From Alteromonas sp. V450 (GTDB lineage Bacteria > Pseudomonadota > Gammaproteobacteria > Enterobacterales > Alteromonadaceae): DNA of 64,000 nt. Location of the stretch: NCBI RefSeq assembly GCF_001885075.1, contig NZ_MODU01000004.1, forward strand, positions 3,410,001 through 3,474,000. Direction: 5' to 3'. The notes beneath the pieces were generated by a model, which was not told the origin of the DNA, made no database searches, and saw nothing but the letters and a program-made list of their open reading frames with translations. Of this stretch, positions 18,552 through 27,613 are shown piece by piece. Numbering within the stretch: the first letter of the stretch is position 1; each line of letters starts with the position of its first letter. The position numbers were made by a program, and so were the translations under genes.

Positions 18552-18735
18552 TTAGTGCTTTTACTCTGCGATGCTAAAAAAACGTACTGCACAGGCCAGC
18601 GCCCTCGCAATACCGACTGTGCCGATAAATTTACAAATTTAGTCTTACAACCCGTTAAAACCAGCGCAATAAAGTGTACCCTTCAGCGGGCTTTCATTAC
18701 ACTAGCGGTTTTTATACCTTGACTCGGAGAATGGC

Positions 18736-19932
18736 ATGTCTGCGGCATTTATTTCTCATTTGCAAACGCAAATTGAAGCTACTAAACAAGATGGCTTGTA
18801 CAAAAAAGAGCGCGTGATCACATCACAACAACAGGCTGATATCGATGTCGCCAATGGCGACCACGTTATCAACTTTTGCGCAAACAATTATCTTGGGTTG
18901 GCGAACAATGAAAGCCTTATTGAAGCAGCGAAGCAAGGCTTAGACACTCACGGTTTCGGTGTGGCGTCGGTACGCTTTATTTGTGGAACGCAAGACATCC
19001 ATAAACAACTCGAGTCATCAATAAGCGACTTCTTAGGCACGGAAGACACAATTTTGTATCCGTCATGCTTTGACGCCAACGGCGGTTTGTTTGAAACGTT
19101 GTTAGGCCCAGAAGACGCCATCATTTCCGATGCCCTTAATCATGCGAGTATCATTGACGGGGTACGTTTAAGTAAAGCGAAGCGTTATCGCTACGCTAAT
19201 AACGACATGGTGGCATTGGAAGCGCAGTTAAAGCAAGCAGATGCTGACGGCGCACGCTTTAAAATTATTGCCACCGACGGTGTATTTTCAATGGACGGTG
19301 TAATTGCTGACCTGGCGTCAATCTGCGATCTGGCGGACAAATATAACGCCATGGTGATGGTTGACGATTGCCACGCTACAGGTTTTTTGGGTGAAAATGG
19401 TAAAGGTAGCCATGAATATTGCGGGGTTATGGGGCGAGTAGACATTATTACCGGTACATTGGGTAAAGCCCTAGGCGGTGCGTCAGGTGGTTACACGTCA
19501 GGTAAAAAAGAAGTTGTAGAATGGCTGCGCCAGCGTTCGCGTCCTTACCTTTTCTCAAACTCTGTTGCGCCACCTATTGTTTCAGCGTCTCTTAAAGTGT
19601 TTGAAATGATGAAAGAAGGCGACGAGTTACGCGCTAACTTATGGCGGAACGCCAATCATTTCCGCAAGCGTATGGAAGAGGCAGGCTTTACCCTTGCAGG
19701 TAAAGATCACGCAATTATTCCGGTGATGCTTGGCGACGCTCGTTTAGCCAGCGAAATGGCCGATAAGCTTTTAGAAAAAGGCATTTACGTTATCGGCTTC
19801 TCATACCCAGTTGTACCAAAGGGCCAAGCGCGTATTCGTACGCAAATGTCAGCAGGCCACAGCCTTGCGCACGTTGATAAAGCTATTGACGCATTTATTG
19901 AAGTGGGCCGTGAAATGGGAGTTATCTCATGA
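18736..19932 (+). CDS. kbl: 2-amino-3-ketobutyrate CoA ligase (glycine C-acetyltransferase)
   Basis: Kbl splits 2-amino-3-oxobutyrate with CoA into glycine and acetyl-CoA, using PLP. The 398-residue sequence has the alpha-oxoamine synthase features: [12 protein letters not shown], the [11 protein letters not shown] segment and the PLP-lysine motif [15 protein letters not shown]. The ATG at 18736 has GGAG 8 bases before it. The tdh gene overlaps its stop codon, and together they form the threonine degradation pathway. Confidence 0.96.
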   Translation: MSAAFISHLQTQIEATKQDGLYKKERVITSQQQADIDVANGDHVINFCANNYLGLANNESLIEAAKQGLDTHGFGVASVRFICGTQDIHKQLESSISDFLGTEDTILYPSCFDANGGLFETLLGPEDAIISDALNHASIIDGVRLSKAKRYRYANNDMVALEAQLKQADADGARFKIIATDGVFSMDGVIADLASICDLADKYNAMVMVDDCHATGFLGENGKGSHEYCGVMGRVDIITGTLGKALGGASGGYTSGKKEVVEWLRQRSRPYLFSNSVAPPIVSASLKVFEMMKEGDELRANLWRNANHFRKRMEEAGFTLAGKDHAIIPVMLGDARLASEMADKLLEKGIYVIGFSYPVVPKGQARIRTQMSAGHSLAHVDKAIDAFIEVGREMGVIS

Positions 19933-20954
19933 AATCGCTAGTTAAAGCGAAAGCAGAAAAAGGCATTTGGTTGCAAGACACGCCCAAGCCTGAAGTAGGT
20001 CACAATGACCTACTTATTAAAATTCGCAAAACCGCCATATGTGGCACTGATATGCATATCTACAACTGGGACGAGTGGTCGCAAAATACCATTCCAGTAC
20101 CTATGGTAGTAGGCCACGAGTACGTGGGCGAAGTTGTGGGTATGGGACAAGAAGTAAAAGGCTTTCAGATTGGCGACCGCGTATCGGGTGAAGGGCATAT
20201 TACCTGTGGCCACTGCCGTAATTGCCGTGCTGGACGTGTGCACTTATGCCGCAACACCGAAGGTGTGGGTGTAAACCGCCCTGGGGCCTTTGCAGAATAC
20301 TTAGTTATTCCCGCATTCAATGCATTTAAAATTCCGGACAATATCAGCGACGACCTCGCGTCTATCTTTGACCCGTTTGGAAACGCCGTGCATACCGCGC
20401 TGAGTTTTGATCTGGTTGGTGAAGATGTGCTTATTACCGGGGCGGGGCCAATTGGAATTATGGCTGCGGCGGTGGCTAAGCACGTAGGTGCCCGTCATGT
20501 AGTGGTTACCGACATAAATCCTTATCGTTTAGAGCTTGCAAAGAAAATGGGGGCTACTCGCGCCGTTGACGTAAGCAAAGAAGATTTGAAAGACGTAATG
20601 AACGAACTTGGCATGACAGAAGGCTTTGACGTAGGGCTAGAAATGTCTGGCGTGCCGGTAGCCTTTAGAGACATGCTGAACAAAATGAACCATGGCGGTA
20701 AAATTGCCATGCTGGGTATTCCGCCGCAGGACGTGGCTATCGACTGGAACCAGGTTATCTTCAAAGGTTTAGTGATAAAAGGTATTTACGGTCGAGAAAT
20801 GTTTGAAACTTGGTATAAAATGGCTAGCCTACTGCAAAGCGGTTTAGACCTTTCGCCCATTATCACACATACCTTTTCTATTGATGACTTTCAAAAAGGG
20901 TTTGATACCATGGGTTCAGGACAATCAGGTAAAGTTATTCTGGACTGGCAATAA
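19929..20954 (+). CDS. tdh: L-threonine 3-dehydrogenase
   Basis: Tdh oxidises L-threonine to 2-amino-3-oxobutyrate with NAD+, feeding Kbl. It is a zinc medium-chain dehydrogenase of 341 residues, the family length. Motifs: catalytic-zinc region [22 protein letters not shown], a structural zinc site with [15 protein letters not shown] and the NAD-binding [18 protein letters not shown]. It overlaps kbl by four bases (ATGA) and its stop overlaps the next start by one base, so kbl-tdh-glpE is one transcript. Confidence 0.97.
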   Translation: MKSLVKAKAEKGIWLQDTPKPEVGHNDLLIKIRKTAICGTDMHIYNWDEWSQNTIPVPMVVGHEYVGEVVGMGQEVKGFQIGDRVSGEGHITCGHCRNCRAGRVHLCRNTEGVGVNRPGAFAEYLVIPAFNAFKIPDNISDDLASIFDPFGNAVHTALSFDLVGEDVLITGAGPIGIMAAAVAKHVGARHVVVTDINPYRLELAKKMGATRAVDVSKEDLKDVMNELGMTEGFDVGLEMSGVPVAFRDMLNKMNHGGKIAMLGIPPQDVAIDWNQVIFKGLVIKGIYGREMFETWYKMASLLQSGLDLSPIITHTFSIDDFQKGFDTMGSGQSGKVILDWQ

Positions 20955-21265
20955 TGACAACATTTTCACACATTAGCGTAAACGACGTAGCAAACTTTGA
21001 AGGCGATGTCGCAATAGTAGACATTCGCGATCCGCAGTCGTTTGCTAATGGCCATATGCCCAACGCAGCGCCGCTAAACAATGATAATTTTGCGGCGTTT
21101 TTAGAACAAACACCCAAGTCGACACCCGTTGTGGTAGTGTGCTATCACGGTGTAAGCAGTCAACAGGCGGCGCAAGTAATAGCCCAGCAAGGCTTTGAGA
21201 GTGTTTACAGTATGGACGGCGGATTTGAAGCATGGCGTCAGGCAAACCCGGTAGTAACTGATTAA
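20954..21265 (+). CDS. glpE: Thiosulfate sulfurtransferase GlpE (single-domain rhodanese)
   Basis: A 103-residue single-domain rhodanese. The active-site loop is CYHGVSSQ, with the catalytic cysteine, and the domain begins VAIVDIRDPQSFANGH. It moves sulfane sulfur from thiosulfate to acceptors such as cyanide or thioredoxin. Its ATG shares a base with the tdh stop, and glpG starts two bases after its stop. The glpE-glpG pairing is known from enterobacteria, where they lie beside glpR; no glpR is seen here. Confidence 0.92.
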   Translation: MTTFSHISVNDVANFEGDVAIVDIRDPQSFANGHMPNAAPLNNDNFAAFLEQTPKSTPVVVVCYHGVSSQQAAQVIAQQGFESVYSMDGGFEAWRQANPVVTD

Positions 21266-21267
21266 CA

Positions 21268-22146
21268 ATGGCGCATCCGCTTATTGCGTTTAATCAGCAA
21301 AACGCTGCATATTTGCTCGCAAACTATCTAACCAGTCAGCACATCCCTGCTGACGTGGTTATCAACAGTGAAGAGCGCAATACAAACAATGAGTTTATTG
21401 TTGTGCTTCAACATGCTGAACATGTTGATAACGCTAAGATCATCGCTGAAGATTTTTTGGCAAACCCAACTAACCCAAAATATCAGCAAGCCGCTTGGGA
21501 CAGCGGCAAAAAAGTGAAGCTTTCTTCAACTAGCAGTACTTTTTCTTTTAACACCGTAATAAGCAATGCGATTAAAGCACCATTTACATCGGTTGTTTTT
21601 CTGCTTTGTGCGTTGGTTTACGGTTTATCTCTATTGGGCCTGTTTAGCCCAATAGCGCAGCAATTACTGATGCAGCCATTTTCTACGTTGGCGCAAAACC
21701 ATGAGTGGTGGCGTTTGCTTGGCCCTGCCTTTATACACTTTTCAGTGCTTCACATTGTATTCAATTTACTGTGGTGGTGTATGCTGGGCGCCAAAATAGA
21801 ACGCACATTAGGGGTGAGCATGCTATTGCTGGTGTTCATTGTGTCGGCAGTGGTTTCAAATGCAGCGCAAGCGCTGTTTAGTACACCGGTGCAAGGCGAC
21901 CTATTTTTATTCGGTGGACTGTCGGGTGTAGTCTATGCAGTAATGGGCTTTGTTTGGTGGCTTGGTTGGTTGCGGCCTACCTGGGGCCTGTCGCTTCCTA
22001 ACTCAATAGTGGGTTTTATGCTGGTGTGGCTGGTACTGGGTTATGCCGATATTCTATGGGTAAATATGGCTAATGCCGCGCACACAGCAGGCCTTGTGTG
22101 TGGGTGCATTCTAGCGGGTGTTGTAAACCTAGCGGCCAAGCGTTAG
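21268..22146 (+). CDS. glpG: Rhomboid intramembrane serine protease GlpG
   Basis: GlpG cuts membrane proteins within the bilayer. The 292-residue protein has an N-terminal cytoplasmic domain (about 1-95) and six predicted membrane segments. Visible catalytic elements are the serine motif GGLSGVVYAVMG and the histidine in NAAHTAGLVCG; HFSVLHIVFNLLWW is the conserved segment with the oxyanion-side residues. Length and arrangement match E. coli GlpG. It follows glpE with a two-base gap and converges on a FliL-like gene. Confidence 0.93.
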   Translation: MAHPLIAFNQQNAAYLLANYLTSQHIPADVVINSEERNTNNEFIVVLQHAEHVDNAKIIAEDFLANPTNPKYQQAAWDSGKKVKLSSTSSTFSFNTVISNAIKAPFTSVVFLLCALVYGLSLLGLFSPIAQQLLMQPFSTLAQNHEWWRLLGPAFIHFSVLHIVFNLLWWCMLGAKIERTLGVSMLLLVFIVSAVVSNAAQALFSTPVQGDLFLFGGLSGVVYAVMGFVWWLGWLRPTWGLSLPNSIVGFMLVWLVLGYADILWVNMANAAHTAGLVCGCILAGVVNLAAKR

Positions 22147-22158
22147 AAAGGCGTGCAA

Positions 22159-22575
22159 TCAGCCGCCTTGGTATAAATACTTAGTAAATATCACATTTTT
22201 AATTACTTCGCCGCCAGTCTCTTGCTTCATGTGGTCTTGAAGTGCCTTTAAAATTGCCCGTCTGATATCTTCGCGGCCCGTTAGCGACTTTACCTTTTCT
22301 GCGGGTTGTTGCCCAAAAATTTCTATGGCAGTTGAGCGCAACAATGGCATGTGGTGCTCGGCAATTTCTAGTTGGCCAACGTCGTGTATCATTAACTCCA
22401 TCTGTACTCTTACGTACCCCAGTTTTTTCGCGCTGTCGCTAATGTAGTTCGTCACAATTTCAGGTTCTAAGCCTAAATATGCGTAGTTTGCTTGCTCTTG
22501 CGCATGCAACGCGCTTGCGCTTCCAAAAACTAAGCAAGTTATTGCTAAGCAACGTAAAAATAAAGTCTTAAGCAT
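22159..22575 (-). CDS. FliL-like flagellar basal body-associated family protein
   Basis: A 138-residue protein with an N-terminal signal or membrane segment (about 1-25, ending in ALHAQ) and a FliL-type domain: YAYLGLEPEIVTNYI, LGYVRVQMELMI and the C-terminal REDIRRAILKALQD with IKNVIFTKYLYQGG. FliL proteins stabilise the flagellar stator, but this copy stands alone beside glpG, far from any flagellar gene, so it may have a distinct role. The start at 22575 (MLKTLFLR) is used; a TTG at 22587 is an alternative, and neither has a strong ribosome site. Confidence 0.75.
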   Translation of the reverse strand: MLKTLFLRCLAITCLVFGSASALHAQEQANYAYLGLEPEIVTNYISDSAKKLGYVRVQMELMIHDVGQLEIAEHHMPLLRSTAIEIFGQQPAEKVKSLTGREDIRRAILKALQDHMKQETGGEVIKNVIFTKYLYQGG

Positions 22576-22715
22576 GGAGTAAACCAAATCGTAAAAGTTA
22601 TGACGTCTGTACCGTAGTGTAGCAAAACTTCTTTTAAACGCACTACTGCAAAAGTAGAACCACTGAAAATTGTTAGGTGATTGGCGAACCGTGTTATGAT
22701 ACTAACAGTTTAATA

Positions 22716-23285
22716 ATGCGAGTTTTTCATGTGAGTTTTACTGCCACCTTTCCAGTGGGATTACCTGTAAATTGGCACGGGCCAGACGACATCTTGATAG
22801 ATGATGCGCAGTTGAAAAATTGGCTACTCGATACCGGTTCGCTAACAGAAAGGGTGCAAGCGTCTTGTCAGCATTTTGCATTACAGCTGTTAGGCCAGCA
22901 GACACAAGTGCCTCATCCAAGTGAGCAATCACTATTATTCGCCAATGGTGACACTCGTTATCAGGCGCGAGAAATACTGTTGTGTGGTGACGGTACGCCA
23001 TGGGTATTTGCACGCTCTATTATCCCTCAAGCGTTTGTTGATGCAGAACTTTCTGAGTTAGGTAATGAGCCGTTAGGAAAGCGTCTATTCAATGATGCCA
23101 GATTTAAACGCTCAGCGTTTCAATTATGCCAGTTGTCAGCTTCAGCGTTTGGCTATAACACATCGCATACTTTGTGGGGGCGACGCTCGTTGTTTACATT
23201 AGACAATTACAGCATGATAGTGGCTGAAGTGTTTCTGCCTGAAGCGCCGGCTTACTGTGCAATGAAAAACGCAAAAGCAAGCTGA
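22716..23285 (+). CDS. ubiC: Chorismate pyruvate-lyase
   Basis: UbiC removes pyruvate from chorismate to make 4-hydroxybenzoate, the first committed ubiquinone step. The 189-residue sequence has the family pattern: W at the N-terminal start, WLLDTGSLTERV, AREILLCGDGTPWVFARSIIP and WGRRSLFTLDNYSMIVAEVFLP, with the conserved Arg and Glu of the active site. The start is uncertain: ATG at 22716 or GTG at 22731, without a clear ribosome site. The next gene is ubiA, 75 bases downstream, as in E. coli. Confidence 0.9.
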   Translation: MRVFHVSFTATFPVGLPVNWHGPDDILIDDAQLKNWLLDTGSLTERVQASCQHFALQLLGQQTQVPHPSEQSLLFANGDTRYQAREILLCGDGTPWVFARSIIPQAFVDAELSELGNEPLGKRLFNDARFKRSAFQLCQLSASAFGYNTSHTLWGRRSLFTLDNYSMIVAEVFLPEAPAYCAMKNAKAS

Positions 23286-23360
23286 TAATAAATCGGGCTG
23301 TAATGTGCAAAGCGGTTGTAAATACGCAAAATTTCTTACTAATTCTATGTGAAATAAGCT

Positions 23361-24221
23361 ATGAAGCATAATTGGAACGCATACGCGCGATTAATGCGCT
23401 TAGACAAACCGGTTGGCATATATTTATTATTATGGCCTACGCTGTGGGCGCTGCTTATGGCGGCGCAAGGTTTGCCGTCATTAGGCATTACTTTAATTTT
23501 CGTAGCGGGTGTAATTGTTATGCGTTCGGCTGGTTGTGTAATTAACGACTATGCTGACAGAAAAGTAGATGGTAGCGTAAAGCGCACCGCTCAGCGCCCT
23601 TTAGCAACTAAAGAAGTGTCGGCGAAACAAGCACTTCAGCTATTTGGTGTACTCATCGCCATCGCTTTTATACTGGTGCTTTTCCTCAACTGGCAAACTA
23701 TTGCGCTGTCGGTAATTGCGCTACTGCTTGCTGCAAGCTATCCCTTCATGAAGCGCTATACCCACTTGCCGCAGGTGGTATTGGGTGCGGCATTTGGTTG
23801 GGCCATTCCCATGGCTTTTATGGCCGTACTAGAAACTGTACCAACGTACGCTTGGTGGTTGTTTATTGCTAACTTACTATGGACCGTAGCGTACGACACC
23901 ATGTACGCCATGGTAGACCGCGACGACGATTTGCAAATAGGCGTTAAGTCTACCGCTATACTGTTCGGCAAAAACGACGTATTAATTGTGATGTTGTTGC
24001 AAGCCTTGGCGCTAACTATTCTGTGGTGCATAGGCTTAACCATCAACGCGACCTGGCCTTACTACATAGCGGTGCTATTTTCTGCTTTGCTATGTGTGCG
24101 CCAATATCAACTTATTAAACGCCGCCAGCGTGAAGGCTGTTTCACCGCGTTTATTGAAAACCACTACATTGGTTTAGCCATTACGCTTGGTACGGCGCTG
24201 CATTTTTATTTGGTAAGGTAA
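23361..24221 (+). CDS. ubiA: 4-hydroxybenzoate polyprenyltransferase
   Basis: UbiA prenylates 4-hydroxybenzoate in the inner membrane during ubiquinone synthesis. The 286-residue protein is rich in membrane segments (about eight to nine) and carries both aspartate motifs: NDYADRKVDG and DTMYAMVDRDDD, which bind magnesium and prenyl diphosphate. It follows ubiC and is followed by a toxin-antitoxin module inserted before ubiK. Confidence 0.95.
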   Translation: MKHNWNAYARLMRLDKPVGIYLLLWPTLWALLMAAQGLPSLGITLIFVAGVIVMRSAGCVINDYADRKVDGSVKRTAQRPLATKEVSAKQALQLFGVLIAIAFILVLFLNWQTIALSVIALLLAASYPFMKRYTHLPQVVLGAAFGWAIPMAFMAVLETVPTYAWWLFIANLLWTVAYDTMYAMVDRDDDLQIGVKSTAILFGKNDVLIVMLLQALALTILWCIGLTINATWPYYIAVLFSALLCVRQYQLIKRRQREGCFTAFIENHYIGLAITLGTALHFYLVR

Positions 24222-24285
24222 AACTTACCAACAGCACACTTCAACCTGTACCAATGTCCCCTTATAACTGAATTATAGCCAGTCT

Positions 24286-24376
24286 AAAGTATTTACTAGT
24301 TTTTATAGGCACGAGCTTTACTCACTAAATGTATTTAAAACTCGTGCACAAAGTATGCTACTAAGTGTTATACTTT
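24286..24376. promoter_or_regulatory. Candidate operator of the HigBA-like operon
   Basis: AAAGTAT at 24286-24292 and 24350-24356, and its inverse ATACTTT at 24370-24376, form repeated and inverted half-sites. Between them GCACGAG (24309-24315) pairs with CTCGTGC (24341-24347). Toxin-antitoxin operons are usually autorepressed by the antitoxin at such palindromes. The last half-site overlaps a TATACT -10-like box. Confidence 0.45.
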
Positions 24377-24385
24377 AGGTGTCGA

Positions 24386-24760
24386 ATGGAATCTATACGC
24401 ATATATAAATTGAAGTGGTTCAAGAGGTGGGCGAGTAAGGAAGGTTTATCAGACAGCTTGCTAAAATTAGCAATTGCAGAGATGCAACAGGGATTAGTTG
24501 ACGCCGATTTAGGTGCAAACGTATATAAAAAGCGAGTACCTCTTTTGGGGCAGGGCAAAAGTAGAAGTTTAAGAACCCTCATAGCTTTTCAAGTGGATAA
24601 TAAAGCCTTTTTTATTTACGGTTTTTCCAAAAGCACCCGCTCTAACGTTAGTGTTAAAGAGTTGAAGTCTTTAAAACTCTTAGCTAAAGAGCTACTGAAC
24701 TACAGCGAGGAAAAGCTTAAGAAAGCTATTGATTCAGGTAGTATTGAAGAGGTGAGATAA
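24386..24760 (+). CDS. HigB2/RelE-type mRNA interferase-like toxin
   Basis: A 124-residue protein of the RelE/HigB2-like family (DUF1044 type): KLKWFKRWASKEGLSD, ANVYKKRVPLLGQGKSRSLR, IAFQVDNKAFFIYGFSKS and a C-terminal helical tail with LKLLAKELLN. Family toxins cleave mRNA at the ribosome. I used the ATG at 24386 (MESIRIYK) with AGGTG upstream; a GTG at 24365 is part of the promoter. It is the first gene of a toxin-before-antitoxin pair, the order typical of higBA, and ends one base before the antitoxin start. Confidence 0.87.
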   Translation: MESIRIYKLKWFKRWASKEGLSDSLLKLAIAEMQQGLVDADLGANVYKKRVPLLGQGKSRSLRTLIAFQVDNKAFFIYGFSKSTRSNVSVKELKSLKLLAKELLNYSEEKLKKAIDSGSIEEVR

Positions 24761-24761
24761 C

Positions 24762-25067
24762 ATGAAAGAAAGCATTTTAGATGTAGTACATAGTACTGCA
24801 AAAGACTTGAGCGAAGCCGGAGTAATGGATAAGCAGACTATGCATAAGTTTGATGCATTATGTTTACCCAAACTCAAGCAATATGATGGACAGCGGATAA
24901 AAGCAATCCGTGAAAAAGCAAGAGTAAGCCAAGCTGTTTTTGCTGCCTATTTAAATATCACGCCATCTACAATCAAGCAGTGGGAGCAGGGGAACAAAAA
25001 GCCTCGAGGTACTTCTTTAAAGCTTCTGAGTCTTGTTGAGCAGAAAGGTTTAGAGATCTTGATGTAA
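24762..25067 (+). CDS. HigA-type antitoxin with XRE helix-turn-helix
   Basis: A 101-residue antitoxin. The C-terminal half has an XRE HTH (RIKAIREKARVSQAVFAAYLNITPSTIKQWEQGNKKPRG), and the N-terminal 40 residues probably wrap the toxin. There is a GAGGTGA ribosome site 7-8 bases before the ATG, one base after the toxin stop. It should neutralise the toxin and repress the operon at the palindromes upstream. Confidence 0.9.
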   Translation: MKESILDVVHSTAKDLSEAGVMDKQTMHKFDALCLPKLKQYDGQRIKAIREKARVSQAVFAAYLNITPSTIKQWEQGNKKPRGTSLKLLSLVEQKGLEILM

Positions 25068-25129
25068 CGTTTTCTTTGTTCTGTGCTTTTGCAAAGACAG
25101 AAGAGCATTTTTTAATTTATCGGTTTCAA

Positions 25130-25158
25130 TAAAAAAACGCCATAAAGGCGCTTTTTGT
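25130..25158. terminator. Probable bidirectional terminator between higA-like gene and ubiK
   Basis: An A-run, a GC stem (CGCC with GGCG) around a short ATAAA loop, one A-C mismatch, then TTTTT. It lies between convergent genes. Confidence 0.6.
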
Positions 25159-25180
25159 GGTTTCTATAAGCTGTGAATAG

Positions 25181-25432
25181 CTACTTTTCTGCTAGCTTTG
25201 CTTCAAGCTCTGCAATGCGGCTTTCCATTGCGTCTAGCTTTTCGCGAGTACGAATAAGCACTTGGCTTTGAATATCGAACTCTTCACGAGTTACTAAATC
25301 TAGCTTAGACAGCTGCGACTGCAATACTGCCTTTACTCGACCTTCGGCTTCTTCAGCCATGTTTTTAACGCCAGGTGGTACGGCATCAGCAATTTGTTTC
25401 GCTAAATCTTCGAGTTTCTTCGGATCCAACAT
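25181..25432 (-). CDS. ubiK: Ubiquinone biosynthesis accessory factor UbiK
   Basis: An 83-residue protein of the YqiC/BMFP family (MLDPKKLEDLAKQIADAVPP start, C-terminal coiled coil with MESRIAELEAKL). UbiK associates with the Ubi complex and helps aerobic ubiquinone synthesis. It has AAGGGA upstream of the ATG. It is close to ubiA, with the toxin-antitoxin pair lying between, and is divergent from rep. Confidence 0.9.
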   Translation of the reverse strand: MLDPKKLEDLAKQIADAVPPGVKNMAEEAEGRVKAVLQSQLSKLDLVTREEFDIQSQVLIRTREKLDAMESRIAELEAKLAEK

Positions 25433-25544
25433 GGAATTCCCTTATAATGCGCAGCTCAAAATGTGAAAGCTATTCTATCGGTATCGACACGACATGCAAT
25501 GAAAACTGTGTCGCGCCCAAAATGTACGTTGTTTTAGGTATTAA

Positions 25545-27560
25545 ATGAAACTAAATGAAGCTCAAGAATCTGCCGTTACCTATGTGTCTGGCCCATGTTT
25601 GGTGCTGGCAGGGGCGGGCAGTGGTAAAACCCGTGTAATTACCAACAAAATTGCTCATTTAGTTAGAAACTGCGATATGCCAGCGCGCTATATTGCAGCG
25701 GTTACCTTCACCAACAAAGCCGCACGTGAAATGAAAGAACGTGTTGCGCAAACCTTGGGTAAGCCAGAAGCACGCGGGTTAAAAGTGTCAACCTTCCACA
25801 CCATGGGCTTAACCATTATTAAAGCTCATGTAAAAGACTTAGGCCTAAAGCCGGGCTTCTCGTTATTTGACGATAAAGACTCATTCGCGTTGCTTAACGA
25901 TTTGACGTCCGACACCCTCGATGGCGATAAAGATCAGCTTCAGCTTTTACAAAGCTGCATCTCGAACTGGAAAAACGATCTTATCTTGCCTGATGCTTTA
26001 TTAAAATCAGCAACCAGCACGGGTGAGAGAGAGTTTGCAGAAGCCTACAAGCGTTACCAAGACAACCTTAAGGCATATAACGCGCTAGACTTCGACGACC
26101 TAATTTTATTACCTACATTACTTTTAAAAAGTAGCGAAGCAATAAGAGCCAAATGGCAGAGCAAAATTCGCTATTTGCTGGTGGATGAGTACCAAGATAC
26201 CAATACCAGTCAGTACGAGTTGGTAAAGCTATTAGTAGGTGAGCGTGCGCGCTTTACTGTGGTGGGCGACGATGACCAGTCTATCTATTCATGGCGTGGC
26301 GCTAAGCCGCAGAATTTGCACCTGTTACAGCAAGACTTTCCGCGCTTAAACGTCATTAAGCTACAGCAAAATTACCGCTCGTCAGGCCGTATTCTGCATT
26401 GCGCGAATATTCTTATTCAGAACAATCCGCATTTGTTCGATAAAACCCTGTTCTCAGAGCTGCAGTACGGCGAGCCGCTAAAAGTGATAGAGGCGAAGAA
26501 CGAAGAGCATGAAGGTGAGCGCGTGGTGGCAGAACTGCTGGCGCACAAGTTCATGAACCGCACCCAGTTTAAAGACTACGCCATTTTGTATCGCGGGAAT
26601 CACCAAAGTCGTATTTTTGAAAAGCTGTTAATGAGTAACCGCATTCCGTACAAAATCAGCGGCGGTATGTCGTTCTTTGGTCGTGCTGAAGTGAAAGACA
26701 TTATGGCGTATTTAAGGTTGTTGGTGAACCAAGACGACGATAACGCTTTGCTTCGCATTATTAACACGCCAGGGCGCGGTATAGGCCGCGCTACGCTGGA
26801 AAAACTGGGTAACTTTGCAAATAGCTTGGGCGTGTCTATGTTCGAAGCGGCGACGCACCCTAACTTAAATAGCGTGCTGCCCGACAAAGCCTTTCATTCG
26901 GTTTCTACCTTTGCCCGTTGGGTGGTTGAGTTGTCGGACAATGCAGAGCGTGGCAACACTGCCGATGCAGTGCGCACCATGATCCGCACCATGGGTTATG
27001 AAGAATGGCTGTATGAAACCAGCGCCAGCCCTAAAGCTGCTGAAATGGCCATGGCCAACGTAAGTACCTTGTTCGGTTGGGTTAACGATATGCTGGAAGG
27101 CAATGACCTAGACCAACCCATGACATTAACCGAAGTGGTGAACCGTCTGATATTGCGTGACATGATGGAGCGCGGCGAAGACGACGGGGAAGGGGACCAA
27201 GTACAGTTAATGACGCTGCATGCCTCAAAAGGTTTGGAATTTCCTATTGTATTCTTAGTGGGCATGGAAGAAGGCCTATTGCCACACCAAAGCAGCATTG
27301 ACGAAGATAACGTAGAAGAAGAGCGCCGACTTGCTTACGTGGGTATTACGCGTGCTCAGCGAGAGCTTGTTTTCAGCCTTGCTAAAGAGCGCAGGCAGTT
27401 CGGTGAAGTCATTAATCCAGAGCCCAGCCGCTTTTTATTTGAATTGCCGGCTGATGACGTACAGTGGGAAAACCAAAAGCCAAAAGTAACCAAAGAAGAG
27501 CGTCAGCAAAAGGCGCAGGTTGGTATTGCTAACCTTAGGGGGATTTTGGGTAAAAAGTAA
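25545..27560 (+). CDS. rep: ATP-dependent DNA helicase Rep
   Basis: Rep is a superfamily 1A 3'-5' helicase that helps forks through protein roadblocks. The 671-residue length fits (E. coli 673). Motifs: NEAQESAV (Q motif), AGAGSGKTR (Walker A), [17 protein letters not shown] (motif II), [23 protein letters not shown], and [18 protein letters not shown] plus [11 protein letters not shown] near the C-terminus. All catalytic motifs are intact. It converges on the broken GGDEF-EAL gene. Confidence 0.95.
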   Translation: MKLNEAQESAVTYVSGPCLVLAGAGSGKTRVITNKIAHLVRNCDMPARYIAAVTFTNKAAREMKERVAQTLGKPEARGLKVSTFHTMGLTIIKAHVKDLGLKPGFSLFDDKDSFALLNDLTSDTLDGDKDQLQLLQSCISNWKNDLILPDALLKSATSTGEREFAEAYKRYQDNLKAYNALDFDDLILLPTLLLKSSEAIRAKWQSKIRYLLVDEYQDTNTSQYELVKLLVGERARFTVVGDDDQSIYSWRGAKPQNLHLLQQDFPRLNVIKLQQNYRSSGRILHCANILIQNNPHLFDKTLFSELQYGEPLKVIEAKNEEHEGERVVAELLAHKFMNRTQFKDYAILYRGNHQSRIFEKLLMSNRIPYKISGGMSFFGRAEVKDIMAYLRLLVNQDDDNALLRIINTPGRGIGRATLEKLGNFANSLGVSMFEAATHPNLNSVLPDKAFHSVSTFARWVVELSDNAERGNTADAVRTMIRTMGYEEWLYETSASPKAAEMAMANVSTLFGWVNDMLEGNDLDQPMTLTEVVNRLILRDMMERGEDDGEGDQVQLMTLHASKGLEFPIVFLVGMEEGLLPHQSSIDEDNVEEERRLAYVGITRAQRELVFSLAKERRQFGEVINPEPSRFLFELPADDVQWENQKPKVTKEERQQKAQVGIANLRGILGKK

Positions 27561-27613
27561 AAGCGATAGGCAGCGGCCGAGCCGCTATTTGGCGGTGGCT
27601 AACTCGTGCTTTG

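Noticed and set aside
27572..27586. GC-rich inverted repeat AGCGGC/GCCGCT after rep
   Set aside because: Six base pairs, no T-run on either side; too weak to call a terminator.
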